Assembly: GCA_902783375.1 (NCBI GenBank)
Contig: CACZQN010000003.1
Location: 62,001-126,000, forward strand
Origin: an uncultured Lachnospiraceae bacterium
Lineage (GTDB): Bacteria; Bacillota; Clostridia; Lachnospirales; Lachnospiraceae
Length of the DNA: 64,000 bases
Direction of reading: 5' to 3'
Made by a program: the position numbers and the translations under genes. Below the pieces are notes generated by a model. That model worked only from the letters and a program-made list of their open reading frames with translations, was not told the DNA's origin and did not search any database. Shown here one piece after another: positions 33,505-42,599 of the stretch (position 1 is the stretch's first letter; every line of letters starts with the position of its first letter).

Positions 33505-35334
33505 TCACATGAAGCGGAAGTCAAATTCCTCATCCCCAAGTTTCAGTACACAGCCATCTGTCAGCATCACTTCTTCACCTGGATTGATCATCACGCCATC
33601 TACGAAAGTATGGTTCTTTGACTGATCATCAATGACATAGACGGTGTTTCCTTTGGTCAGCAGGTGACAATGCGCATGACCGATATAACGGTTCTCAGGA
33701 ATATAATAGTGATTGAAGTCCTTATCTCTTCCGATACGGAACAGTGCAACATTAATCGGAATTCTCTCCTGATTCTTTCTGCGAATCAGGTATGGAATAC
33801 CGAGTCTTGCATTTGCAGGCATGTCATCAAGAAGCATTGTCCCGGAATCATCAAGATCACCGAAAACCTCTGTCGGACCTTCTTCAAGGGACTTGTATCC
33901 ACCTGACGCACCGCCGACCGGTTTTGTCTGCAGGCCGCCCATCGGAACCTGTTGTCTGCCCATACCGCCGCCCTGCTGCATTCCACCGCCGGCACCGGCT
34001 GCTTCTGCCTGATTGTTTCCACCGCCAAACGAAAAATGATTCACAGGCGTACGCTGCTCGCCTGCCACATTGTTCTGGTTATATGCAGCCGGTCCGGACG
34101 CCTCCTGTCCCGGAATTCTGAAATTCATGCCGCCGATCGGCGCAGCACCGGTCTTTGTCTTCTTATTCTCCTTCGCAGGTTTCTCTTTCTTGGCTTTCTC
34201 TGGCTTATTTCCCTTAGTGGCCTCTTTTTCCGCAGCAGCTGCTGCCTTCTGTTCTTTATAAATCTTAGCATTCTTGCTGTTGTAATGCTGCAGCAGATAG
34301 AACAGACTCATCGGTTTCTCGTCTGAACTGCCGGAACCTGTTCCTGTCTCTTTCTTCTGACCGGGGATGTTGATTCCACCAATATTTCCACGCCCGCCGG
34401 CACCACTCTGTCCGCCCGACGCGGCACCACCGTTTCCAAAGGAAATACCACCACCCTGCTGGCTGCTACCGTTACCGAAGGAAATACCGTCGCCCTGCTG
34501 GCTACCGCCATTCCCGAAAGAGATGCCGCCGCCCTGCTGAGAACCGCCATTTCCGAAAGAGATGCCGCCGCCCTGCTGGCTGCCGCCGTTTCCAAAGGAG
34601 ATGCCGCCGCTCATATTCTGCTGACCGCCAAACTGGCCGTTCCCTGAACTCTGCTGGCTTCCGCCAAACTGACCGCCGCCAAACTGACCACCAATCTGAC
34701 TCCCTGCACCCACACCGGAAGTTCCCGGTCTCACACCGCCGGTACCAACTCTGCCGGAATCTGTGCTGAGCGTCTTCAGGAGTTCTGCAAACGCCGGTCC
34801 GGAGAAGGTATTGATGCTGTTCGCCATATTGATGATCCGGGCAAGATAATTCTCGGATCCGTCTTCCGCATAGTGCTTTGTTCCTGTTACGATCTCCTGT
34901 ACAAAAGCACGCAGATCCGGCGCCGGTACATGTGACATATCAAGCGGCATGCAGATGACCACTGCATCCCCATCGGCAACATTGACATAGACATGATCCT
35001 GATCCAGGAGGAGATTGTTGGTGGGAATCATATAATCCTCCGGGCAGGCATTGTAAGCCTCCGTGATGCAGCTCAGCATCTTCAGAAGCTTCTTCTTCTC
35101 GACACCGGAAACCTCCGAGCAGCGCTCCAGATATTCCCGCAGGCGGATCCGTCCTGTCACATCAAAGCGAAGATAACGATCCAAGTCCATTCGCATGAAA
35201 CTGGTCTTGGCAACCCCCGGGATATCCTGATTTGTCAGCATTCCGAGAACGGTCTTATCCTCTCGCTCATCCGGTCTCATCTCATATGTCAGATAACTGT
35301 TTGCCGTCTGGTTTTCCAGCGTAAATCCATTCAT
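33505..35334 (-). CDS. FHA-domain protein with glycine-rich repeats
   Basis: 609-residue cytosolic protein. Residues ~1-195 form a folded N-terminal domain (MRPDEREDKTVLGMLTNQDI) like that found before FHA in other Firmicutes. Residues ~200-335 are Gly/Gln/Ser-rich with five 13-residue ISFGNGGSQQGGG-like repeats; ~345-400 is Lys/Ala/Glu-rich; ~405-500 is Gly/Gln/Met-rich. The C-terminal FHA domain (~520-609) shows the phosphothreonine-binding landmarks FRIGRDKDFNHYYIPENRYI, GHAHCHL and DDQSKNHTFVDG. FHA domains read Thr phosphorylation, so it is the likely effector of the operon's kinase. Ribosome site GAGAGG at good spacing. Confidence 0.9.
   Translation of the reverse strand: MNGFTLENQTANSYLTYEMRPDEREDKTVLGMLTNQDIPGVAKTSFMRMDLDRYLRFDVTGRIRLREYLERCSEVSGVEKKKLLKMLSCITEAYNACPEDYMIPTNNLLLDQDHVYVNVADGDAVVICMPLDMSHVPAPDLRAFVQEIVTGTKHYAEDGSENYLARIINMANSINTFSGPAFAELLKTLSTDSGRVGTGGVRPGTSGVGAGSQIGGQFGGGQFGGSQQSSGNGQFGGQQNMSGGISFGNGGSQQGGGISFGNGGSQQGGGISFGNGGSQQGDGISFGNGSSQQGGGISFGNGGAASGGQSGAGGRGNIGGINIPGQKKETGTGSGSSDEKPMSLFYLLQHYNSKNAKIYKEQKAAAAAEKEATKGNKPEKAKKEKPAKENKKTKTGAAPIGGMNFRIPGQEASGPAAYNQNNVAGEQRTPVNHFSFGGGNNQAEAAGAGGGMQQGGGMGRQQVPMGGLQTKPVGGASGGYKSLEEGPTEVFGDLDDSGTMLLDDMPANARLGIPYLIRRKNQERIPINVALFRIGRDKDFNHYYIPENRYIGHAHCHLLTKGNTVYVIDDQSKNHTFVDGVMINPGEEVMLTDGCVLKLGDEEFDFRFM
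34430..34611 (-). repeat. 39-base tandem repeat in the FHA gene
   Basis: About five in-frame, imperfect 39-base units encoding ISFGNGGSQQGGG variants. Units differ mostly at third codon positions (for example GGT/GGC changes), showing that the protein repeat, not just the DNA, has been kept. Copy number is likely to vary between strains. Confidence 0.85.
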
Positions 35335-35387
35335 GGCTGATACCTCTCATACTTCATTATCGAGTTTTTGCTGATTCGATCATCTGA

Positions 35388-36680
35388 TCAGTTGAAAATT
35401 CTCAGTTTGATGACTTTCCAGTAATCACCTATCTTAACTGGAGCGACTCCGTCCGGACTCATGGATTTTGCATCCTCAAACTGCGGTTTGATGCAAAGAT
35501 AATCATCACGGTCCACATAACCCCAGAGTCCATCTAATTGAACTGCCCCAAATCCGCCGCCAAAGGACTGGGCATCTTCAAATTCACAGGCAATCACCAG
35601 ATTGCCGGATACATCTGCAAATCCCCAGGCTCCGCCGGACTTCACAGCAGCAGGTTCTGTCGTATAGAACGGCTTGACATCTTCATATGCAGCATCTCCA
35701 ACTGTCTCACCCTTGAGATTGATCAGTGAATAGCTGCCATTCTGCTTTACCCAGATGACTTTTGCGGTCGCACAGCATCCCATCTCATCCATGGCAACTG
35801 CATCAAAAATGTAATCCGTAATCTCTTTCCCCTTCTTATCGATGATGGCCCATTTGTCACCTTTCCTCACGGCAGCCACACCATTCATGAACGTTCCTGC
35901 TTCGTCCCAGATAAAATCTGTCACCGGAACCTGTTTTTCATCAAGGTAGCCATAGAGACCGGCAAACTGTGCATAGGCACGGCCATCCGAGATTGTCCCG
36001 AGCTTTTCATACCCTTCAATCGGATCCGCAAGCTTATAGCCTTCTGCAGAAACATAGATGTATCGTCCATCCTGCTGTACTGCGATCATTGGCGATTCTT
36101 CGAATGGAATCTCAACCTGTTCATACTGTGCACGGAGAACCGGTGAAAGATCATCTGTCACCAGACCATACTTTCCATCCTGAAAGGATCTCGACATGTT
36201 ATCAAAGATGGTAGACAGCCCCTCATATTCATAATAGGACTCTGTATAAAAACCTTCTACCTCCTGAAACAGTTCCGCTACGACAGGCTGCTCCGGATAT
36301 TGATCGTGTAAGCCTTTCATATAAGAGACATAGGTAATCTCCGATCCCTTCTTCAGGACTTCCGCCAGTTCACGCAATGCTGCTTCGTTATTGACATTCA
36401 GGCTGACGATCGACTGCAGTGTGCTGATATAGTTTTTCTCATCCCCCATCAGCCGGTAATCTGCTGCTTCTGCAACCAATACCGCCTCACGGTCAGCGCC
36501 TTCAGCGAGTGCCTTCTCGTACAGTTCGATCGCATTCACATAGAGCTCTCGTTCTTCCATCTGACGTGCCTGTTCGAAATAATTCTCCACATCTCTGGTC
36601 TTCCCGACGGTAGAACTGTAAAAGCTATACCAGGAAACCACAATCAACAGACAGAATGCAACAATAAATAACTTTTTCAT
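35388..36680 (-). CDS. Membrane-anchored WG-repeat protein
   Basis: 430-residue protein with an N-terminal transmembrane anchor (residues ~3-21), a TPR-like helical part (~30-150, ARQMEERELYVNAIELYEKAL) and five or six WG-type repeats (~165-425; DGKYGLV, AGLYGYLDE, GDKWAIIDKKGKEI, GGAWGFADVSGNLV, DGLWGYVDRDDYLCI). WG repeats are thought to mediate binding. The bulk would be outside the membrane. Between the prepilin peptidase and FHA genes with 6 and 53 base gaps. Role in pilus or kinase sensing unknown. Confidence 0.85.
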   Translation of the reverse strand: MKKLFIVAFCLLIVVSWYSFYSSTVGKTRDVENYFEQARQMEERELYVNAIELYEKALAEGADREAVLVAEAADYRLMGDEKNYISTLQSIVSLNVNNEAALRELAEVLKKGSEITYVSYMKGLHDQYPEQPVVAELFQEVEGFYTESYYEYEGLSTIFDNMSRSFQDGKYGLVTDDLSPVLRAQYEQVEIPFEESPMIAVQQDGRYIYVSAEGYKLADPIEGYEKLGTISDGRAYAQFAGLYGYLDEKQVPVTDFIWDEAGTFMNGVAAVRKGDKWAIIDKKGKEITDYIFDAVAMDEMGCCATAKVIWVKQNGSYSLINLKGETVGDAAYEDVKPFYTTEPAAVKSGGAWGFADVSGNLVIACEFEDAQSFGGGFGAVQLDGLWGYVDRDDYLCIKPQFEDAKSMSPDGVAPVKIGDYWKVIKLRIFN

Positions 36681-36686
36681 TTTCCC

Positions 36687-37250
36687 TTAAGCCCCTAACA
36701 GTAAAGTAATGATGGTTCCGATCGCAAGAAAAGGCCCGAATGCAATCTTATCTTTCATCGTCAGTTTCTTCCTTGCAAGTCCGATCAGGCTGAAAACCAT
36801 TGCGATCAGCAAAGAAACAACCATCGCCATATATCCGGCCCTGAGTCCCATATAAAAACCGATCACTGCCACCAGTTTTACATCTCCGCCGCCGATCCCT
36901 CCTCTTGAGAAGAAATAGACTGCAAAAAATGTGATAAACAACACCGCCATGCCAACCAACATTTTGATCAACAGTGAGACTGCATTTCCAGGATTCATGA
37001 AGCACTCTATGATCAGAAAGATGACACGAACACCCAATGTCAGAAGCACCACTCTGTTTGGAATTGTCATAGTTCTCTGGTCAAGAAAGGCTACATACAG
37101 CAGGACCGCCAGCAGGAATGCCTGTTCCAGGATAACCGGAACAGTATAACCGTAATGATAGAACAGCCAGACTCCCACGATTTCCAGAATGGCCAGGATG
37201 ATCCAGAACTTCTTTGTTTTCAGGAACTCCGTCCCTTCTTTCTTCACCAT
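36687..37250 (-). CDS. tadV: Type IV prepilin peptidase (TadV/CpaA, A24 family)
   Basis: 187-residue integral membrane aspartic protease that cleaves Flp prepilins. It has about six hydrophobic segments and both catalytic aspartates: Asp57 in AFLDQRTMTIPN and Asp123 in the GGIGGGDVK (GxGD) motif. Like other TadV proteins it lacks the N-methylase domain of PilD. GGAG is eight bases before ATG 37250, which overlaps the TadE-like gene's stop. Substrate is the Flp pilin at 41.5 kb and probably the TadE-like proteins. Confidence 0.93.
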   Translation of the reverse strand: MVKKEGTEFLKTKKFWIILAILEIVGVWLFYHYGYTVPVILEQAFLLAVLLYVAFLDQRTMTIPNRVVLLTLGVRVIFLIIECFMNPGNAVSLLIKMLVGMAVLFITFFAVYFFSRGGIGGGDVKLVAVIGFYMGLRAGYMAMVVSLLIAMVFSLIGLARKKLTMKDKIAFGPFLAIGTIITLLLGA

Positions 37251-37957
37251 AATGCAGTCTCCGCGCAGATCCGGAAATGTAGTTTCCTGATTTCAAAATA
37301 ATCAAACAGCTTATAATCCATGTACCAGGAAATCACGACTCGGATCTCCGGCAAGGTCGTACTGTCTCTGCCTCCAGCCCAGTTTGAACCTTCAAAACTC
37401 AGACCCGCAAGGCCATTCTCAACGCCAAGCTTCTGCAGATAGGCATCTGCATCCATTCCACCTGAAAGCCCTTCCAGTTCCCTCTTCAGAATACCCTTAC
37501 AGACAGCACTGGTCACCGCTTCTGAAATAATACCACCGGCGGCAGATTTCAGAACTGCTACGACGCCCTGTCCCAATTTCTTGGGATCTGAGAAATAATC
37601 TTCCAGAGAAGAAATGTCTGTACTCACAGTGTTAATATCCGGCATTCTTCCTTCAGCAACGCCGGTTATCTCATTGTAAACAGAAAGGCCATTCTGAACA
37701 GCATTTGCCGTATCATCCTGAAAAGCCCTGCTCTGGCTCATGGTCTGCTGATATTTGCTGGTAATGCCAGCTTTGGTCAGCACATAGCTGTATTCTGAGA
37801 TCTCCATCGCCGCCTGATTTGCTGCGTACTGGAGAATCACCTGCGCCCTGGCAATCTGCAGAAAATCATAGACCACCAGAACAAACAAGATAAAGATTGT
37901 CAAAAATACTGTAGCCTCTACGGTGAGGGAACCATTTTCAGAATTATTTTTCTTCAT
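37244..37957 (-). CDS. TadE-like pseudopilin
   Basis: 237-residue membrane protein. The N-terminus (SENGSLTVEATVFLTIFILF) is the TadE/pilin-like form, Gly then hydrophobic helix with a Glu at +5, which prepilin peptidase can cut. The rest (~50-235) is extracytoplasmic. Minor pilins of this kind prime or cap the Flp fibre. Lies between the DUF5702 gene (3-base gap) and tadV (overlap). Confidence 0.85.
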   Translation of the reverse strand: MKKNNSENGSLTVEATVFLTIFILFVLVVYDFLQIARAQVILQYAANQAAMEISEYSYVLTKAGITSKYQQTMSQSRAFQDDTANAVQNGLSVYNEITGVAEGRMPDINTVSTDISSLEDYFSDPKKLGQGVVAVLKSAAGGIISEAVTSAVCKGILKRELEGLSGGMDADAYLQKLGVENGLAGLSFEGSNWAGGRDSTTLPEIRVVISWYMDYKLFDYFEIRKLHFRICAETALW

Positions 37958-37960
37958 CCT

Positions 37961-40756
37961 TTATTCCCCCTGTGCACCATAGTACTGTATCTTGAAAGGA
38001 CTGAATGACACAGCTCCATCCGAAAATTCCGGAATCTTCTGCATAAAGTCCGTCCTTGGTTCTGCAGAAGCCTTTACCTGCACCATTGTTGCCATTTCCT
38101 TGATACTGTCATATCCATCTACATCTTTGTTCAGCTCTATGCAGTCAGCCATTCGAACAAGCATAGCATCTTCTTTTTCTGTACTGATTGCATTCAGAAT
38201 CATGAAGAGCCAGATATAATCCGTGTAATAAAAAGCCAGATTACTTTCCGACGAAGTGCTTGCCAACTGAGAAAATCCACCCTGGAATATCCCTGTCAAC
38301 GGCATGGTTCCCCAGTCAGTCTTCTTCTTATACAGACAAACTTTTCCACCTTTACACAGGCAATCAATATCTCTCAATGTCTCGATCATAATACAGGCTA
38401 TCATCAAAGCTGCCATAATCGCCTTTTTCACAAGATATGGAACCGGGAACATTCTGGATATCGTCCTGCACTCGCCCTTTAATGAACTATTCGTCAACCC
38501 CGAGACACTATTTCCGATCAACTGAACGCCAAAAATAGATGCTTTCGTCAATTCCACATTCACTTTCGCGTTCTTATTGCCCCAAAGAATATATTCCGCC
38601 TCTGCCCGGTAAAAAGGTCTTTCTTTCAAAGGTGCCTCTGTCAGCCTTGAAACCGGCTCATCGATCGTGTCAAACTTATTGTTTTTGTCGACCGTTTTAT
38701 CTGATGTATAACAGGAGAACATATCCAATGCATACTCGACAATATAGAGCCGTTCCAGTATCTCTGCGCTGCCGGAGTTTATTTTTTCACCCAGGGAAGC
38801 AAGACCCGAAATGGTGCTGTTATCTTTTGTATAAGCATCTGTCATCTTCTCACGGTCATCTTCATTGCTGATATCTGTACTGCCCGAATCAATATCAACA
38901 CTATCTCCGGAATTGGAATCTGTCTGATTCAGCCAGACAGACGGGATCTCTCCTGAAATATCTCCGGCCTCTATATCTGTGGATGCGAATAAATCCATCA
39001 ACTCAGTAATAATATTCGAAACTTCTCCTTTACCTTTCTCTCCCTCTTCTTTATCCGCATCACTTACACTGGTATCCTTATCGCAGATTGCCTTCACTTT
39101 CATATAAAAGTCGTCATCTGCAATCGAGACACATTCAATATCATCCGGAAGTTTTGTGATCTTTTCAAACGTATTTGACTGAAAATTGAAACGATCAGAA
39201 CACCAACCATCCTCAAAAAAGGTCTCCCAGACATTTCTTGCATTATTAAACACAGACATACGATCTACATGATCATGTGTCTCTTTCACTCTTCTTGCAA
39301 AAACCTCTCCATAAATATCTAAGTCTTTGATTGTGTAGCCAAAGAACTTAATCTGTTCCATGGTTTCCCTGACACCTTTATGATAAGCCAGATCTTTCTG
39401 GAGCTTCTCTCTCAAGGCCGGTACACCTTTATCAAAATCATCACCGAAAATATCTTCATAATTATCGGTTCTGTACTTTGACATATTCTCTTTCGTCGAC
39501 TCTCCGTCTGCATTCTGACTGCCGTCCGGCAAGTCGTCTATTGTATCCCCCCAATCATCATAATCATTCTTCAGATTCTCAAGAAAAATCTCTACCTGAT
39601 CCAGGTCGTCAAGTGCTTCCTGGGCAGCTTTCTCTCCTGCTTTCGCCGCATCGTAGATCTCTTTTAATTCATCTGCACACTCTTTGACGATATTCTTCAG
39701 CCTTCCGGGAATCTGTTTTTCAGAAAAATTGAACAGTGTTTTTAAAGCGTTAAAGTATTTCCCGGACAGCGTCGCCGACTCCATTCCCGGAAGCGTCATC
39801 AGTTCCAGAGAGGTGTAACTTGTTCCTTTCCTGGCAATCGCCATGCGCATCTGCTCAATTTCGATCAGTTCACCGACCGTTATTTTGATATTACTGCCCT
39901 TCAGATTGTTCGTACGATGATTGATCGTATCAATCATATCGACAACTTTCTGCATCAGTTCATCTTTATCTTCGGATTCATACTTCGCTTCATCCCGTCC
40001 TAAATCAAGATAGGCATTCCCTACCGCAAGAGGCGAAACCTCGTCTTTGAACCGATTCATCACTGAGGTGATCGTATTGTTGACGTCTTGCTTGATGACC
40101 TTCCCATTACTGTTATTGACAATGTCGAGATCCTCTTTAAGCGCATCGAATACGCCCTGCAGCTTATCCATTTTATTTTCAAATCTTGCCTGCGCTTTTA
40201 CAGCCTTTTCTTCTTTGGCAAGATTTTTGAACATATCATCTCTGAGATGTCCGAAAATAGCCCTGTCTGCCAGCATGACAGGCCCACGGAATTTCATATA
40301 TTCCAGCACCTGCTGACGCATAACATCAGCACGCCAGATTTCCGTATTCGCCGGATTACTGATATCAACCTCCACATTAGAGAACGTGATCAGTGGAGAA
40401 TCAAATCCAGCATCAGAACCCCTTAACACGGACCTTACATACCCGACTGTCTGGTCAACATAATCGGTTGATATTCCCCGTGCATCCAAAGTGTTCTTGA
40501 AGTATGTTGTTACCTCTTCTTCAAGTTCCTCTGCTGAATGCGCCATAGCGATCAAACCATAAGTATCTTTCAACATCTGATCATAGTCGGAGAGCGCAGC
40601 GTTCATAGCCAGTTTTCCTGCCTCTGAAACGAAAAACTTCGAGCCATAAATTCGAACTCCGTCGATCATCAGACCCTGAAAAACGAATGTAGGCAGAAGA
40701 ATCAGAGTCAGAAATACAGCAATTGCACCATCATGCTTTTTACAGAATTTCAACAT
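37961..40756 (-). CDS. Large DUF5702/TadG-like pilus protein
   Basis: 931-residue protein with one N-terminal transmembrane helix in a pilin-like context (KKHDGAIAVFLTLILLPTFV) and a TadG-like start (GVRIYGSKFFVSEAGKLAMNAALSDYD). The remainder is a large extracytoplasmic domain rich in coiled-coil-like and acidic segments, with hydrophobic stretches near residues 790-815. It matches DUF5702, a family found in Clostridial Tad loci. Possibly a pilus-base or tip component; exact role unknown. Ribosome site AAGGAG nine bases before ATG 40756. Codon use is AT-richer than the flanking core genes. Confidence 0.82.
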   Translation of the reverse strand: MLKFCKKHDGAIAVFLTLILLPTFVFQGLMIDGVRIYGSKFFVSEAGKLAMNAALSDYDQMLKDTYGLIAMAHSAEELEEEVTTYFKNTLDARGISTDYVDQTVGYVRSVLRGSDAGFDSPLITFSNVEVDISNPANTEIWRADVMRQQVLEYMKFRGPVMLADRAIFGHLRDDMFKNLAKEEKAVKAQARFENKMDKLQGVFDALKEDLDIVNNSNGKVIKQDVNNTITSVMNRFKDEVSPLAVGNAYLDLGRDEAKYESEDKDELMQKVVDMIDTINHRTNNLKGSNIKITVGELIEIEQMRMAIARKGTSYTSLELMTLPGMESATLSGKYFNALKTLFNFSEKQIPGRLKNIVKECADELKEIYDAAKAGEKAAQEALDDLDQVEIFLENLKNDYDDWGDTIDDLPDGSQNADGESTKENMSKYRTDNYEDIFGDDFDKGVPALREKLQKDLAYHKGVRETMEQIKFFGYTIKDLDIYGEVFARRVKETHDHVDRMSVFNNARNVWETFFEDGWCSDRFNFQSNTFEKITKLPDDIECVSIADDDFYMKVKAICDKDTSVSDADKEEGEKGKGEVSNIITELMDLFASTDIEAGDISGEIPSVWLNQTDSNSGDSVDIDSGSTDISNEDDREKMTDAYTKDNSTISGLASLGEKINSGSAEILERLYIVEYALDMFSCYTSDKTVDKNNKFDTIDEPVSRLTEAPLKERPFYRAEAEYILWGNKNAKVNVELTKASIFGVQLIGNSVSGLTNSSLKGECRTISRMFPVPYLVKKAIMAALMIACIMIETLRDIDCLCKGGKVCLYKKKTDWGTMPLTGIFQGGFSQLASTSSESNLAFYYTDYIWLFMILNAISTEKEDAMLVRMADCIELNKDVDGYDSIKEMATMVQVKASAEPRTDFMQKIPEFSDGAVSFSPFKIQYYGAQGE

Positions 40757-40778
40757 GCATTTTCTCCTTCTGCCTACA

Positions 40779-41474
40779 TTAAAAGATCCAGTCTCTTACT
40801 TTTCCAAAATTCTCAATAAACTTATCCAGCGCATTGTCCACACCGAAAATCTTGGCAATCCCCCGAATAAGGTCGCCGCCAAGATCAATCGTTCTGACAA
40901 AATCACCCGGATAGCGCACATCCGCTGTGGCTGATTGTTCAATCACGATACTGTCTGGTAATTCGAAGAACGTCAATACACGGATAGGAACTGACCGATA
41001 AGCCACTTTCACATCAACCGTGGACCCCAACAGACCTCGATTGTACGTGCAGCTCTTTACGCTTGGTGTAAAACCGACCAAGAACGAAGTTTGCTGCAAT
41101 GTTTTTTCCAGCAGATCATTTGTAATTGCAAAACTGCTTCCTCCCCCGGACAGATAACTGGAAGGACCTCCGATCTCACGGTACAGAACCGTAGTCTGAC
41201 TATGAAAAGCTTCATAGTACGCCTTCACCTGTTCCTGGCTCGGAAGACTTGTCATATCCGGATTCTTGGTCATATAATTGCCAAGTTTGTTGTTTCCGGG
41301 GTTTGCGATCAGAAACGCACTCTGTGTCGCCACTTTTTGGACATCGTAAACAATCACTGCTTCCTGGAGCTTAAAAAGCCCCAGGTAAAGCAGTGCAAGC
41401 ACAGTCAGCAGTACGATCGGAAAATAGATCGTAGCCTCTACCATAACAGCGCCGTCTTGTTTTTTCATGATCAT
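40779..41474 (-). CDS. TadE-like pseudopilin
   Basis: 231-residue protein starting MIMKKQDGAVMVEATIYFPIVLL: a TadE-type cleavage context (DGAVMVEAT, Glu at +5) and a hydrophobic helix, followed by a ~190-residue extracytoplasmic domain. ATG 41474 overlaps the Flp pilin stop; ATG 41468 two codons later is an alternative. It is the second TadE-like protein of the locus, with the DUF5702 gene between them. Confidence 0.85.
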   Translation of the reverse strand: MIMKKQDGAVMVEATIYFPIVLLTVLALLYLGLFKLQEAVIVYDVQKVATQSAFLIANPGNNKLGNYMTKNPDMTSLPSQEQVKAYYEAFHSQTTVLYREIGGPSSYLSGGGSSFAITNDLLEKTLQQTSFLVGFTPSVKSCTYNRGLLGSTVDVKVAYRSVPIRVLTFFELPDSIVIEQSATADVRYPGDFVRTIDLGGDLIRGIAKIFGVDNALDKFIENFGKVRDWIF

Positions 41475-41683
41475 CCGATGAAGTCTGTAAGCTTTTTGAA
41501 TGCGTTTGTAACAGCACCAGTAAGCTGACTCTGGAAAATGCCAGCGATTGCAACAATGATGACAATCAGGACGATGATTGCAACAAAGTTGGTATCACCA
41601 TTCTCGTCATTCTGCAGCTCAGCAAGTGCCTCGAACGGTCTCTGCTTAGCAACGTACAGTTTTGCAGCAAGTTTGTTAAACAT
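41471..41683 (-). CDS. Flp1-type IVb pilin precursor
   Basis: 70-residue prepilin, the probable major subunit of the Tad pilus. The 29-residue leader ends ELQNDENG; cleavage after Gly29 leaves a 41-residue mature pilin starting DTNFVAIIVLIVIIV, a single hydrophobic helix, the usual size for Flp pilins. Strong GGAGGGG ribosome site seven bases before the ATG. Directly downstream of tadC and upstream of tadE-like gene, with the matching peptidase gene in the same operon. Confidence 0.9.
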   Translation of the reverse strand: MFNKLAAKLYVAKQRPFEALAELQNDENGDTNFVAIIVLIVIIVAIAGIFQSQLTGAVTNAFKKLTDFIG

Positions 41684-41717
41684 CCTTTTCCCCTCCTTTA
41701 TGGGTTTTTAAGTTATA

Positions 41718-42584
41718 TCACATTCCTGCAAGTGCAGGTACAATGACCAGCATCATGATTCCAAGGAAAATCATCACTGTAGGAATCATCAGACGTGCTC
41801 CGGCCTTTTCGGCCCTGACACGGACATCTGCCTGTTTCTCAGCCCACATCTCATCCGACATATCTCTTAAAAAGACCGACAGATCCGAGCCGCCTTTTGC
41901 CAGACTCTGCGTTACCAGCGATGCGAACTTTCTCATCTGCTTCAGCCCGCAGCGCTCAGCAAAATTAAAATAACAATTGATCTCTGTGACACCGTTATTC
42001 AACTCATCTGTTGTCAGACGCATTTCGTCATAGAGGACACCCTCTTTATTCTCGCAGATCTTCTTCCAGGCATCACGCAGCATCATGCCGGAGTTTACAA
42101 GAAGTGTCATCTTCGTCAGGACCTGCGGGAATTCATTCACCAGCGCATCTCTTCTCTGTGTCAGCTTATTTTTAAACTGCTCACTGAGGTACAGTGCCGA
42201 AGCGACTGCAAGGATTACGAACAGGAACAGGTTCATCAGTGAATTCATGATGACGCCAAGCATCAAGGCCATCGGGAACAAGGTCGCAAAGAAAGTTACC
42301 TGCGCACCGCGGAGCACATAGAGATAGTATTCTGCATACCTGGCTCCATAAACCTCAGCCATTTCCTTGACACTCTCACGGTTCTGCTCTGATTTTACAT
42401 TGAAATGCACCAGCTGAAGGATCGCAAAGCCCACATGCATGACCGGTGCAAGCTGGTATTCATCCGGATCCAGTGTTGCTGTGATCTGCTCAAACGTCGA
42501 CTCGTACTTCAGACACAGAATGATCCAGATCAGGGAGAGAATAGTCGCAATTACCAGAACAACAAGTTTTAACGTTGTACTCAT
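41718..42584 (-). CDS. tadC: Tad pilus assembly inner-membrane protein TadC
   Basis: 288-residue T2SS-F/GspF-domain platform protein. Hydrophobic segments near residues 5-25, 100-135 and 265-287 bracket the cytosolic GspF domain (residues ~140-260; VNEFPQVLTKMTLLVNSG, SLAKGGSDLSVFLRDMSDEM). It forms the platform with TadB on which the ATPase TadA works. AAGGAGAGG precedes the ATG; 15 bases downstream of tadB. Confidence 0.9.
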   Translation of the reverse strand: MSTTLKLVVLVIATILSLIWIILCLKYESTFEQITATLDPDEYQLAPVMHVGFAILQLVHFNVKSEQNRESVKEMAEVYGARYAEYYLYVLRGAQVTFFATLFPMALMLGVIMNSLMNLFLFVILAVASALYLSEQFKNKLTQRRDALVNEFPQVLTKMTLLVNSGMMLRDAWKKICENKEGVLYDEMRLTTDELNNGVTEINCYFNFAERCGLKQMRKFASLVTQSLAKGGSDLSVFLRDMSDEMWAEKQADVRVRAEKAGARLMIPTVMIFLGIMMLVIVPALAGM

Positions 42585-42599
42585 CTTCCTCTCCTTCCC

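Noticed and set aside
34430-34611. Tandem repeats considered as a CRISPR array
   Set aside because: The repeats are contiguous, have no spacers, keep a reading frame and encode a Gly-rich protein segment.
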